Source: Gnetum montanum
Taxonomy: Eukaryota; Streptophyta; Gnetopsida; Gnetales; Gnetaceae
Length of the DNA: 64,000 nt
Reading direction: 5' to 3'
NCBI GenBank assembly: GCA_015680685.1
Contig: MNCI01014546.1
Coordinates: 23,084 to 87,083, forward strand
Part shown: one piece after another, positions 10,712 through 23,070 of the stretch
Numbering within the stretch: the first letter of the stretch is position 1
Layout of the letters: every line of letters starts with the position of its first letter
Translations under genes and position numbers: made by a program
The notes under the pieces: generated by a model
Told to the model about the DNA's origin: nothing
Databases searched by the model: none
The model's input: the letters and a program-made list of their open reading frames with translations, nothing else

Positions 10712-11116
10712 TCATGCATCAATAGTGCTTAACCATGCATGTCCCCTAATGATGGGGAAGTTACCTTTGCAATTTTCCAACTTGATCACCAAAAAATTAG
10801 TAGAATATGACCACCCACAAATTGTAGTCATAATGTCCTCCACTAATCCCAAAGGAATAGCGATTGACTGGTCTATCAATTCCAAGTGCATATTGCTCTT
10901 CTTGAGAGATGGTAAGTTCCAAGCCTTGTACATATCATGGGCGATGAGATTGACACTAGAACCAAAATCAAGAAGAGCCTTGCATGGCTGATGTCCAACA
11001 ATATATAAGTAAATAATAGGACTTCCTAGATCTAATCTCTTCATGGGAAGGTTACTAGCCTTGATCCAATTAGAGACAGCATGAGTTAACATCACAGTGT
11101 GGATCTGAGGCAACAT
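10712..11116 (-). pseudogene. pr: Element C aspartic protease
   Basis: An open stretch of 134 codons: NWIKASNLPMKRLDLGSPII, CKALLDFGSSVNLIAHDMYK, VPLGLVEDI-like IPLGLVEDIMTT and GNFPIIRGHAWLSTIDA. The active site is DFG instead of DSG in E; the flap and the late hydrophobic segment IIRGHAWLS (GRAW in relatives) are kept. Protease matures Gag-Pol. One of the best-preserved parts of C. Confidence 0.85.
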
Positions 11117-12908
11117 TTGGTTTAAAGGGGCCTCAAATGTATTTGGTGTAGAGGGCGAGGGTGCTAGAGATATAGGGTGACTAGTTACATTAGGTTGTGA
11201 GGGTTTGGGTAGACTGTTAGGTTGAAAAAATGGTCGTTTCTTGGATCTATAGTCTGAACCACTTGGTTGGAAGGCTAGTTGTAAATTTATAGCCCTTGTA
11301 GCATTTTGTTGCTATGGTTGTGAATGAATTTTGCCCTGCATAGATAGAGTAGGATCTAACTAGGTTGAGGGCAGAGGAATGTGTGCAGACAAATGTGAAG
11401 AATGATAAGGATATGAGAGTTTCCTTGAGTAGATGATGAATGAGTTTGATGGTACTTTGAAGAATAATAGTAATGTTGGAATGAGGCATGACTAGCAGAG
11501 CCATATGGAGAAACAGGTTGCTGAACATAGTACTCACATGGATCTAGTTGCTTGTAAGGGTACTACTATCTTGACGGTGACATCCCCCACAATTTTTGTT
11601 ATTTCCATTATTAGTATTGCTCATATGGTTGTGGTGGAGCTCCACTTGGATAGTAAGCTTGTTGTTGATGGTGGAACTGCCTTGGATTTCCTTAAAGATA
11701 AGGCAATTGTCTAGGTGCTTGCCTTCTTACTAGTCAAGGATTCAACATGTACACCCTAGACTCTTGTAATTGTGACACCATAGGAAAACATCCCTTAGGA
11801 TGGTCATATTGACAAATGTCACACTCAACATCATCATCAGAGTCTATCTCCATAACTTATTCTACTGTAGCAGCTTTACCCTTACCTCTTTGGTAGGCAC
11901 GTTTAACTTCTTTCCACCTCCTGCCATTATGATCACTATTTTTCTCTTTGGATTCTTTAGGAATTTTCATAGTGGTTTTTAATTTTTCATCCAAAGAGCC
12001 CCATCATTTATCAACCTTTGTCGAAATATCAAAAACAAATTTTTGAATGGGCAAGGTTTTCTTGTTCACCACCTCATCGACTAGTGATTCCTCCTCACCA
12101 CAGAATTGGACCTCCTTTTTACTAATGGAAGGGTCCCTATTATATTCTTCTATATTTTTCCTTTTTTGTAACTCAGCTTCTTTTTTATTCACTTTATCAA
12201 CCTTTGGATTTGGTGAGCTCTTAGCTCAAATAGCCTCCCTTAGGCATAAATCCCAAGAGTTCTTCTAATTCATGCTCTGAGCCCATCTATGATGTGGTGA
12301 AGTTGTTCCCTTTGAAAATAGTCATCGCCAAGGCATTAGTGTAACAAAGAATAATATCTACCCATGGTAGCATCCAAGGGTTTATATGTTCTTTTTTTCC
12401 AACCTTGGATTTTTCTTCTTAGATTAGACACTCTTAAGTACATCTAGTACTTGTCATTAAATAGTTTCAACATGGTACTCTATCTATGAATGGATTCTAG
12501 CTCCAAGGATCGGTACCAGCTTTCTACTTCCTTGATGAGTATCCTAGGAAATAGGTTTCTACTAATCATTTTCAATGTTTTGTAAGACATAGACATCATG
12601 AAATTCTTAAAGATGTGTTTGTGGATTAGAGTTAGATCCCCCCTCAAATCTGGGAATATTATTCATATCAAGTCATCTGATTTGATTGTCTTTCACATGC
12701 CAAGTTGGAATTTTTACAACCTCTACAATATTTAGCATGCTTCGGGTTATTAGCAAAGGCTCATCATCATCATTATTTCATTCTTATTGATGATGCCCTC
12801 TATTACCCCTTCGTTCATTATGAACTTGATGATCAATATTATTGTTATCCTGCTGTTCACCTCCATCACTGTTGTTCCTTTTTGCAGCATTTTTCAGAAC
12901 TAGAAGAG
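11117..12908 (-). pseudogene. gag: Element C gag, C-terminal half (decayed)
   Basis: Includes NKKEAELQKRKNIEEYNRDP, CGEEESLVDEVVNKKTLPIQ and FVFDISTKVDK (12192-12004), parallel to EEYN.DP...VNRKTLPIQK in E. A CX2C...H motif remnant lies near 11800. Gag continues at 32566 on the other side of element B, whose insertion split the gene. Confidence 0.85.
12904..12908. repeat. Target-site duplication of element B, left copy (aagag)
   Basis: AAGAG immediately before the LTR start TGAAACACC; identical to 32561-32565 after the LTR end ACTACA. Removing B and one copy rejoins the gag of element C. Confidence 0.9.
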
Positions 12909-14576
12909 TGAAACACCATCAAATTTGGGCTACAACATCTTGATTGTAAATTTTTCTAAGTGTCAAAAATAAGATGAATTTTTTCTAAGTGCTTATACTA
13001 TGCTCTCCACTGTTGGGACTATGCTCTAGAGCTTAGTCGACACTTATAGCCAGTTTGCAAGATTTTTTCTAAGTGTGAACAACAGCTGCAAATTTTTCTA
13101 AGTGTTGAGACTATGCTCTCCACTATCAGGACTATGCTTTAGAGCGTAGTCAACATATTCAACACCAAGACATCAATTTTTACAAATTTTTCTAAGTGCT
13201 TAGACTACGCTCTCACTGCTGGGACTATGCTCCAAAGCATAGTTAACACAAAGACACTAGTTTTTACAATAATTTTCTAACTATCGAGACTACTCTCTAT
13301 AGCGTAGTCAAGAGTAGATAGTTTGGAAGCTCATTTTTCTACAAATTTTTCTAAGTGCCAAAACTACACTCTCATTGCTAGGACTATGCTCTATAGTGTA
13401 GTTAGCATAGTCAGCATGAAAACACATTTTTTGCAAAATTTTCTAACTATTGAGACTACGCTCCTAGAGTGTAGTTAAGCATAGTCATGTAGAACTACCT
13501 TCACAACGTAGCACTGACCTTCATCTCAACTCTGACACACCTTCGAAAAGCAAGATTAGCAAATTGCATCTCTTTTGCACCCTCCATTTGTCCCAAAGAT
13601 GTACCTACGCTTGACACCACTCGAGAAAGTGGACAGCATAGTCCTGAAGAGTAGTCTCCAAACTTGCACTTTTTTATTTTTTAGGTACACTGTAGTCTTT
13701 TTTCAGCACATGAACATGTAGTTGGATAGCATAGTCATAGTCTAGTAATCTTGCAAAGTCCATTGGAGAATACCAAGAGAACATCATTTGCTTCAGTGAA
13801 GAGCATAGTTGGGTGTAGATCAGTCCCAACTATCCCACTGCCACATGGTGCCTGATCCACAAGTCACAGCAACTCTAAACCCATAAATTTCCTAATGGTC
13901 TACATTTTAGGGATGGACAAAACTCAAATGCATTTGGCATTTCTAGTTGGCAATTCTTATATTTGAGTGCACTTGGCATTTTGATAGACTCCAAGCTAGC
14001 ATTTGACATCATTGTATACCAACTAGGATATTGTAGACCACCGCGGCCCATGGGACACCATGATAGCCAACCCAGCAGGCATAAACACCATGACAAACAT
14101 CAGTTTTTATGACCCAGACACCTTGAGACTTTAACTACGCTATCTATTACACCTGTTTATACATTGCATACCTCCTCACCTTTCTTGTAGTTAACTATGC
14201 TCTCCCCATTTGGGGTGGTGCCATTTTCTCTCTCGTTCATCTCCTATGCATTTTTAGTGTTTTTACTCGCATTTTAGCATTTTACTTGCACTTTTCACTA
14301 TTTTTCTACATGTAACCACACGTTTGCACCCTTGTTTTTACATCAGAAACCTTGACTATGCATACCCATGTTGACATCATTAACGCTACAAACACCATGC
14401 AAACCCTTAGCATCATTTTGGCATCACATTTCGTAAGTCCCAGTTTGATCAACAAGACCATTCTAGGCACCCCATCTCTACCTCCGATAGACCCTCACAT
14501 GGATACAAGGTCAAGTTGTGCACATCATGAACCTCTTAGTGCATCGTTCTAGCCTCCGAAGTTTTTGGTCACTACA
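12909..14576 (+). repeat. Element B 5' LTR
   Basis: TGAAACACCATC...GTCACTACA. The first 600 bases hold an array of the words CTATGCTCT and AGAGCRTAGT (part of an imperfect palindrome) spaced by TTTTTCTAAGTG. A CATAAATTT box near 13880 is the best TATA candidate. The ORFs seen within (for example 13875-14096 minus) are not conserved in the other LTR. Confidence 0.93.
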
Positions 14577-14581
14577 GTTTT

Positions 14582-14600
14582 CTAGCACTAGAAGGAGGGT
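14582..14600 (+). promoter_or_regulatory. Candidate primer binding site of element B
   Basis: CTAGCACTAGAAGGAGGGT begins a few bases after the LTR end. If the first two bases were once TG(G), its complement ends in CCA like a tRNA 3' end. I do not name the tRNA. Confidence 0.45.
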
Positions 14601-15220
14601 CAGTGCCATTTCCTTTTGTAGTCTTCATTGGTCATTATCTCACATGCTCTCTCCACCACCATTGCTAGCTCTAGGCTAGCATAGACCTGACACCCCTGTA
14701 GACTTGCCATAGCAGTAGTTGGATCTAAGGCTAGCGCAAGAGTTGTCTACAAATTAGTTGGTATAAACTGGACCCCATTGTCGGTTCCCATGGAACCCTA
14801 CATAACAACCCCAAAGTGTGCATCCAACACTTAGCTAAATTCTAGGCACTCAATAGAGCATAGTTGACTCTCAGCATAGAGAGCGTAGTCCCAGAGTGAG
14901 CCATTTTCAACAACTTCTATAGTTAGTTATTTTTCATAGTTTTTACACTTAGCTATTTTTCTGCAAGTTTTCATACTTAGCCATTTTTTTTCCATTTTCA
15001 TGCTTAGCTATTTTTCAAGCTAGTAAAGTTAGTTGTTTTTCCTATCTTTTACAACCAACGATTTTTGCACTTCTCCCTTCGCATCATGAACTCTAAGCAA
15101 CCATCTACATCCATCCAAAGTACACTCAAGGTCCTTTCTACCTAACAAGAAAACTAGAATGATCACACTGCTAGTCTTGCCATGGTAGAGCAAAGGTAAT
15201 CCCTCAAGTTGTGCCACTTA
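14601..15220 (+). other. Element B untranslated leader
   Basis: No gene seen. It contains three to four imperfect repeats of CTTAGCTATTTTTC with an intervening GTTTTCAT (about 14935-15030), and one GAGAGCGTAGTCC word like those in the LTR. Confidence 0.55.
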
Positions 15221-18180
15221 GATCTTGAGTAAACTGCTCTGAACGATGAGTAGTACAACTTTATCTATGCAAGGCTCCAAGTGGGCCTACCCGTAGATTG
15301 CCAAGACATGGAGGCCAAACACGGCTATGAGCTGATACATCAAAATGGAAAGGAATACATGCCCATATTTGTTGACTTCATTTTTCTAACTGCACCTTAT
15401 TGGTGGATGCTTGCCCACCTCATATGAACTAGTGAGCATGAGGCGGGGATCGATTATGAGGAACTCCTACAATAAGAGCAGGATGAGTTTGAGGCTCATT
15501 TAGAGCATGAAGATTCATTCCATACCTCCTTCAAGTGGACAACCCTTGGTTTGGTCCTCTCGTAGTCCTGCCCACTTATCTTCCCAGCGATAGTTATAAA
15601 CCCAATGTCATCTCCTAGGTCTACGCTTGTGGTGGTGACCCACCAAATGCACTACACACACTAGGATGTGGTACATCCTACTAGCCTATGCTTTGTGATA
15701 CAACTGCAACCTGCTCAATCTTCCCTGTTAGCAACCATCATGCCTACATAATCTTATGTGCACACCATGCACATTCCTTCATCGCAAACAACTCAAGTGT
15801 CATATGTCCTCCCTATCGTGTTGGCACCCTCCATGGTGATCCAACCCACAAATGCGTGGTGGGGCCCAACAACTATGCCCATGACACAGCCCACATAATA
15901 AGCATTTCATGTGGCCTTACAACCTACAGCCAGGTCATGGGCCATCCAACTGGCACAATGGGTAACATAACCAACAAAACCTCCTACAAGCTCCCCGAGC
16001 TTCAATAAAGCATTCTAGCTCATTTAGACTTTAACTAAAGAGGTTAAGTGGCTCAAGGCCACCTCCTCTAAAATGGTGCGTGTGATGGACTTCTACTAGG
16101 ATGATTTGATCAGTCCTACTATTCCACCATTAACCTTGCCTACTGGGGTTCCACTACCCCAATTCACCAAATACAATGGTGAAGGGGACCCCCAACGCCC
16201 ACCTAGTGACCTTTCAATCGGAATGCATGTTACTATAGCCATGGCCACACACAATCATATGTGTGTTTGCCATCTCCCTTATCGACAAGGCACTGAATTA
16301 GTATTGCGCACTACTGAGGGCCTCCATCTCCTCTCTAGAGGATTTGCTAAGTTAATTCATCATGTACTTCAAGTATAACTTGAAGCCTGAAGAGACCTTG
16401 GACTAGCTAATGTAGATTAAGTAGGGCCACTTAGAGCCCATGCAGAAATTCATACAATGCTGAAGTGCTTCATTAAATGAAATCTGTGAGCCTATAGCAG
16501 AAATACACCTGCTAGTAATTTTCAAGGGTCCAGTGAATGACTTTATTAAGTCAAGTTTATACTACCTAGCCTCATAGTCCTTGAGCTAAGCATTTTCTCA
16601 AATCAAAAGCATTCAGGACGTAGCAAAAGCCAGCAAGGACCTAGCCTACGTGGCCTACAAGAACTTACATGCTAAGAAGGACAAGGACAAGGGTAAACAA
16701 ACAACAACTATGGCAATGGTGGCCAATGAGGCCAAGCCAACCAACACTAAGCCAATGACTAGGCCACCCAACAGCCTGGCAAACAACAAAGCTTCTAGCT
16801 TTAGCATCACGACAAGTAACTAGCCTACATCATCAATGGCCACAGGACAAGCTACCCCAAGGCCAAACTTTGAGCGCAAGGATCGCTCAAAGTATACATC
16901 GTTGCCACTTAAGCTATCAGAACTCCTAGATCAACTACTTAAGATAAAAAGAATCCAATACAAGCAGATGTCTAAGGACACTTGCAAGAGACATGATAGA
17001 TACTGCGAGCTCCTAAGGAATCCATCAGTTGTAGCACCAAATGAGCCTCCGATACCTAATAACTTTAGGTTGGATCAATTTTATTACTATCATCAATTGC
17101 CTGGCCATAACATAGACTTTTGCATGGCTCTGCAGGATGACATCCAATGCATGATTAACAAAGGTGAGTTGGTCCTTGATGCTACTAACCCAGTTCACCC
17201 TCAAAACCAATCGATGAAGGTTTACAAGGATCATTTAAATGTAAGGGGTGCAAGGTATATCATCAATGCCATCAACATTGATGAGAACCTAAAACTAATG
17301 CAGGGGTCATTTGTGGTTCATGTGCCATCTGGCAATGTTGGGCCCCCCTCAGCCTCCACTAGTTCAAGGTCTCCTTTTGTTGTAAGAGCACCACCTCAGG
17401 CACCCATAACACCCTTTGTGGTCAAGGTCCCATAGCACATTGTAGAATGAACAACCCAGTCATCCTTTTTCATTAGGATGCAACAACATGTAGACTCCTC
17501 ACTTGCCTAGAGTCTAGTGATGGGCAATGCATCAACCCCTGCTTGCTTGAGGTCCCATTCTATAATAAACACTAATAGGCAATCTAGGTGGCAACTTGGA
17601 AGGTGTAACCAAAGCCTCATCGACAAAATGCTTAAACAACACCCAAAGCAAGAAGAGCTAGGACCACCAAAGCTAGTGCCCCTATTTGCCATCCCCATGG
17701 CCAAATCAACTAAGGAGGCCACCACAAGCAACCAGCATTCAGGCTCTTAGGCAAGCAAGGCAAACCAAGCCCAAATCCCCTCCATGGAAGATTCATCTTT
17801 TGGACCACATGATGGAGATGGAGGCCAAATCAACTAAGCATTTAGGCTCCTAGGCAAGCAAGGCAAACCAAGCCCAAATTCCCTCCATGGGAGATTCATC
17901 TTTTGGGCCACATGAAGGAGATGGAGGCCAACAAAATGACAGATGGTGGCAAAGACTTTCTAGACACATTGGCCTAGGAGAAATAGACCCTAAAGCAAAA
18001 GAACACAACATTGAGCTTGTATGACCTGATTATAGCATCCTCTATCCATCGTGAAGTGCTAGTCCACATGTTGACCTCCATTCCTATTAGGGAGGGTATC
18101 CCAACAAATGAATAATCCATCCATGTTGTGATGTTAGCTCCTACATTTCAGGAATTGAGTTCAACACCCATCATGTTTCA
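15221..18180 (+). pseudogene. gag: Element B gag (decayed)
   Basis: Starts with coding-like sequence (YARLQVGLPVDCQDMEAKHG near 15260). Capsid segment: DDLISPTIPPLTLPTGVPLP then FTKYNGEGDP (about 16095-16200), the usual entry to the Tat/Ogre capsid domain. Then SMATGQATPRPNFERKDRSK, KYTSLPLKLSELLDQLLKIK and a zinc-knuckle relic FYYYHQLPGHNIDFCMAL followed by DDIQCMINKGELVL (16836-17200), matching the Tat pattern H-x-GH-x-DC. A 199-codon open stretch (16836-17435) survives. A direct repeat is seen at 17690-17760 and 17820-17890 (CAAATCAACTAAG...TTAGGC..CTTAGGCAAGC). Stops are mostly TAG. Confidence 0.85.
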
Positions 18181-18802
18181 CAACGAGGTGATTAAGGTTG
18201 AACCTGAGAAGGGTTAGGTCATCATTGCACCTATGTTCATTACCATCCGTGTAAGGTAATGCAAAATCCAAAGGGTGCATGTCAATGATTGGGTAGCAAG
18301 TAATGTCATCCCATACACTATGGTTGACAAGCTAGGTCTTGCCAACCAAATCAAACCCATGAAGACAACATGCTTAAAGTCCTTCAATGGGTCAAGTGTT
18401 GTCATTAGGGGAACTATCATGATAGCCTTCATGGCAAGGGAACAATTCTTCACCACAGTAGAATTCATCATAATCAAGGAGATTTCGAGTTTCAACCTAA
18501 TCTTGGGTAGGCCTTGGCTAGCCCAAGTGTGGGCCATCTCCTCCCCTATTCACCAAGAAATCCACCTTTCTTACAAAGGTGGAAGGTTATCATTTATGGT
18601 GACAATGTAGCTCCTCTAGCCATTAACAACATAGACACAGAATAAGGGTTAGAGGTGGAGTTCCCCAATGATGTGCCTCCCATAAAGGATGAGGGTGAAA
18701 CATGTGAGGTAGACCAACCTAAGGAGCCAAATTAAGCCAACAACCTCCAAGAGGATGTGTTGTGGGCAGAATTTCCCGTTGACATAGCTAATGAACTTCA
18801 AG
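18181..18802 (+). pseudogene. pr: Element B aspartic protease and 5' exon end
   Basis: Reads RVHVNDWVASNVIPYTMVDK where relatives have D-S/G-x-SxNV(I/L)P, so the active-site triad is altered to DWV. Then SFNLILGRPWLAQVWAISSP and HQEIHLSYKGGRLSFMV, the typical end of a Ty3/gypsy protease. A 111-codon open stretch covers 18275-18610. Coding continues (EFPNDVPPIKDEGETCEVDQ, then WAEFPVDIANELQ) up to a consensus splice donor CAAG|GTGAGT at 18802/18803. Confidence 0.85.
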
Positions 18803-19149
18803 GTGAGTATCGCATAATTCCATCCAGGCCCTACGTGCCTCTAACCCACACTGGGTTAGGAAGCAACTGCACATCTAAGGCATCCCCTTAGTTTAACATG
18901 CGCTAGGTGCCTACCTACTCCTCACTCCTACATGCCTCACTTGCTTGCAATTTGTTTACACATTTACATTTTGCTTGGTTGTCTAGGTTATGCACTATTT
19001 GTTTTTTTTACCCATTTACTTCCTTTGTTTGTGCATTTTTTCTTAGTTTACGTCTACGCTTATTTAGTTTACTTTTTAGCAATTATTAGCCTATGCATGA
19101 AAAACATAAAATACATAAACATCGTAAAAACTAAAATCACAAAAAGAAG

Positions 19150-19505
19150 ATAGCAACCCCATGGCCCAAAAAGGCCTTAAATTAGCACACAACCCACCAT
19201 GGCCTTAAACTGGCATTGCATGGCCCACCACGGCCTAAAATTGGCAACACTTTTCCTTTCAACACATGGCCTGAAATGGCCTTAGAGTACCACTGGGGCT
19301 CAAAATGGCCTAAAACTACCACTATGGCTCACCATGGTCTCAAATTGGCATTTATGGATGAATGGCCTAAAACTAACAACACACGCTATCTACACACGTG
19401 ACCCAAAATGGCCTAAAACTATTATCATGGCCTGAAATGACCTTAAACTAGCATTAACCCTTCCACTATGGCCTTAAACTGGCATGGGGCTCACAATGGC
19501 CTAGT
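19150..19505 (+). repeat. Degenerate array of TGGCCYAAAAT / CTTAAACTRGCA units
   Basis: More than ten copies of a short word (ATGGCCTAAAACT, ATGGCCTTAAACTGGCAT) at irregular 25-40 bp spacing. Single related units recur at 25480-25515, and the CTATAAACTAGCACA array at 29165-29460 is similar. Related arrays thus occur at both ends of the intron and after the integrase. Confidence 0.75.
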
Positions 19506-19699
19506 CGCATCAATTCATCGCATTATTAGCATCAAATACATAGTAAATAAACACAAAGGTATACACACCATACACAACATATGGTAAAACGTCCATTACA
19601 TCTCACATCAATAATAGTACATAGCATAAGAATTAGCACCATGCAATAAAAAATACACAAAAATGCAAAAATGGCCAATAGTAGTGCCACATCAGGATA

Positions 19700-22600
19700 T
19701 GCTCAACCAGTGGTACTAGGTGAGGGTGGAGGTCCTTCTTCCTTTGCTGCACCACTAGGACTTGTAGCATCGCCTAATGCCTATTAGCAACACAACAACA
19801 AAAAAACAACAAATTAGTAAGTAAATGTACAATATACAAGCTAACACAAAACACAAAAAAGCATAAAAATAACTAAAAAAACTAACCTGAGAGGATCCTG
19901 CATCGACCATGTCTCAAGGTAACCTATCAACACCATCCTCTCCATGTCCTCCAAGCATCGGAGGATCTTGGCCTCAAACAGTTGCATCTAATCCTCTTGG
20001 CCAAAGTCAATCCCCAGAAGGGTCTTGCCTTTGTCCACAGTGGTCCATGCAGCCAACTCTATGGAAAAGCCAGTAGAGAAAAGCTCTCTTAAGGGGGTGA
20101 TGATCCGTCACTCGAGAGAGACACTCACCATGGTATGACAAGTGAATGACTCGTAGGCTTGCCTTCTTTCAATTGCCTTAAGAAACATCTTGAGGTGGTG
20201 GCATTCAATAGACTCTTCTTTATACCACTGAAGGTACGCGTCGCGCTAGGGCTTGTAGTGGTGCTTGTGATTCTTTTGAGTCTACCCCCACTTGTACATC
20301 TTAGTACTATAGTTTTCCCAGTCCTCGTTCTTTTGGGTGAGTAGATCCATCGGTAGTTGCTGCTCGATAATCTCTTGAGTGGTCTTGTTCTTACCTTTGA
20401 TGGCCAACTAGTACCTAGCACAACCTATCTCTGTGGTCCACCAAGTACTGTCTCCTTATTATCAAGCCACCATAAAGTCATATTAGGACTAAAGATCCTC
20501 AATCTTTGTGTCCTAGTTTGTCATCTTCTTTTGAAGCACATGCACATGCTTTCACAGGTGCTCATTCGAGTGCTTACAGACCCACAATGCTTTTACATAA
20601 GAAAGCACGCATTTGCTAGCTACCTTGTATATATGACAAGGCACTTGTTCCACCTTAGGAGGGAACTCAGGGATAGCATCCACCTTGGCCACCCTATTGA
20701 GATCTCAATGAAGCTTGGAACCTATTGGCATACCACAAGTAAATTAACCTTAGCCACAAACTAAGCTTCCTATTGGTAAGGCATAAAAGCAAAGCAAAAT
20801 CATGCACATACTGAGCTCGAGATTTTCTTGCTATAGGTTATCAACCATGTCCTTCACAATGCCCTCCAGGAAAGTGATTTTTTTGAGCATGTCTACCCAT
20901 GGCTTCATGCGATAGGTAGACGTCTGACCACTGGCAAGTGCATCTAAGGCTACAACACAATGATACGATCAACATATAATCAAATAGCCAAAGATGCTAG
21001 AGTAAAATAGCAACAAAAAATAGTAATCCAAGGCACTTACCTAGTAGACCCTTAGGTGTAAGGGCAGGTGGATCACCCAGCTATCTGTTATCAAAAAGAT
21101 AATCAAAATCACCTTTGTCGGGGTGGAGCAGCCCCTCCTCTAACTGCTAGAGGATGTTTATAGCATTGTGTAGCTCATGTTTGTGGGCCTACCCTTCCTC
21201 AATTTGACGAGGTGCATCCTCTGCTACCACTTTTGCTATTGCTTCCACAACCCTCTCTCCCATTTCTACAACATTATCATGCATTAGTATACATTAGCAT
21301 AATATAATGCAAAAAACATAAAAATATAAACATAAAAAATACAAAATTGATGTATCTAATAAGGTACATATACTAACATGTGACCTCCGTGTGAAAGCTA
21401 TGAAGCTTGAGGTAGATTTTCTTGCTACTTACCTTTCCAATTTCAAGAGCAGCCTCCTTTGTGGGGCGTGGCCTCTTGATCTTTACCTTGGATGATCCCA
21501 CCATCTCTACAATATAATGATTTTCCTTGCTCACATCCCTAATGCCAACTAGGGGATCCTTGCCCATGTTGTCACGTGAATAGTGTGACCACCCCAAGAG
21601 ACCTTTGGTCATTATTGAATACAACTCATTGATCCTATCTGGTGGGTCCTACGTGTGAGTGGTCATGAACATGTGCTTAAGCTAAGGCTTTGAAAGTTGC
21701 TCATGATCCTGCATGATCCATCATCCATCATCACATATAACTAGGAGCTCCACGAACCTTCATAGATACCCTGCAAAGAACATGAAGTATACATAAAACC
21801 TTGCCTAGTGTAGCCTGGATATCTCTACATGTAAGCCGATGGTGATGTAGGAGGCATAGTTAAACCTCATGCCCTCTTTTAGCACTTCTTTCATCACCCA
21901 CACTTGCTCAACCCCAAGAATTTTTCCTTAGGAGAGAAACTTCAAGAAGGCACATGCACGGAAAAGAGGGTAGAGCTCCTGGACCTTAGGCACAAGTATG
22001 TCCTTGATGGGTATGCCCTTATGAGATCGAGTGGCCCCCAATCAATCCTTGATCTCTCCTCTATGGTCCACCTCCCTGCTGGCCTTGTCAACAACCAACA
22101 GGCTATCAGTAGGAAGTCCAAAGAGGTCGGCAAAGAAGGCCTCATTGAGGTCCAACACTACTCTTACACCATGCACTTAGGTGACAAAATGTTTGACATC
22201 ACTGCTAAAGGAGTCAATGATGGTAACCATTTCAGCCATCAGTATGCTCAAGCTAGGGGCCAAGAATAGGTCCATCAACCCAACACGTGTGAGCTTACTG
22301 GTCAGCACCTATGAGGCCTAATGGCATAACCAATGTTGCGCACCCTCTACATCATCATATTTCATGATGAGGATGGCTTCAGTGTAGCCTGTGGTGACCA
22401 CCGTCACTTCACTTGAAGTAGCTTCCACTACAATAGAAGCAAAAACAACATTAACACCATGCAAAGGCAAAGCAACAAGCACATGTGAGTAGGCACAATA
22501 GTCAAAAATAGTAGATGCTTACGTAGTACAAACAGAGTATGAGATAGAGGTGGTGGTACAAGCATATCCTCCATGTTGAGCTCACCAGTAGCCCACTCCT

Positions 22601-23070
22601 CATCTAGCCAGTCATGAGTCTTACACTACTCATATGCCATCAAATACTAGGCAGGGTAGGCCCCTAGATCAAATCCCACCTACTCGAGCATAGCCTCTTG
22701 AACATTTGAACTAGAGAAGAACACCTCTAGGGTGGTACGAGTCAAGGCTAGAGAATCTACCTTGTCATGTAGGGCCTGCTCATCAACTCTAAATCTAGCA
22801 ATAAGCATGAGTAATTAGCAAACTTAGCATGAGCTAATAGCAAGGAACACATTACAAAAACTATAAGTGCACTTACCCTCTAGTGTAGTAGACTGTTCTA
22901 GGTGGGTTCTGGAATAAAGTGTGCACTTGCAAAGTAACAAAGAGGGTGTTTCTCTTATTGTAGTAATTGAATTCTATCATCTACCAAATCCTAGATAGGT
23001 GCCAAGTGCCCCTAGGGCCTTTGCCCGAACCACCTGCTCCATCATTATTAGTAATGGGCTCATTGGACAT
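19700..23070 (-). pseudogene. Antisense multi-exon gene inside element B intron
   Basis: Exons on the minus strand: 23070-22877 (ATG, MSNEPITNNDGAGGSGKGPR), 22794-22523, 22427 to about 21433, 21265-21041, 20949-20812, 20760-19887 and a last one from 19780. Introns are 82-95 nt where short, with GTAAGT/GTAAGC/GTATGT/GTTAGT donors and TAG acceptors. Frame is restored at four junctions (GG|A, C|TG, G|CC, A|TT). Protein features: FRVDEQALHDKVDSLALT; VHGVRVVLDLNEAFFADLFG then LPTD; KEVLKEGMRFNYASYITIGL; late Lys/Glu-rich helices. The segment around FGLP recalls the plant 'putative transposon protein' domain, only weakly. About 30 stops, most often TAG. The junction after 21433 and the last exon's frame are uncertain. 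Function unknown; not part of gag-pol. Confidence 0.7.

Larger units (their letters stand above)
4953..12908 (-). mobile_element. Element C, left part: Athila-like retrotransposon (pol and 3' genes)
   Basis: Read on the minus strand from 12908 down: gag C-terminal half, protease, RT, RNase H, integrase, first G-rich tract, long spacer, internal promoter, intron and the start of the third ORF, which stops abruptly at element A. The rest (gag N terminus, primer site, 5' LTR) is at 32566-34292, on the far side of element B. Decay is heavy: RT motif FMDVF, RNase H first Asp changed to Asn, integrase second Asp to Asn. Confidence 0.9.

Noticed and set aside
13000-13500. CRISPR-like spaced repeats in the LTR of B
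   Set aside because: Plant nuclear context, variable spacing, inverted half-sites and presence in both LTRs; no direct repeats with unique spacers.
20125-20421. 98-codon Arg/Ser/Thr-rich frame on the minus strand
   Set aside because: It is a shifted reading of exon 20760-19887, whose true frame reads EIIEQQLPMDLLTQKNEDWE and so on.
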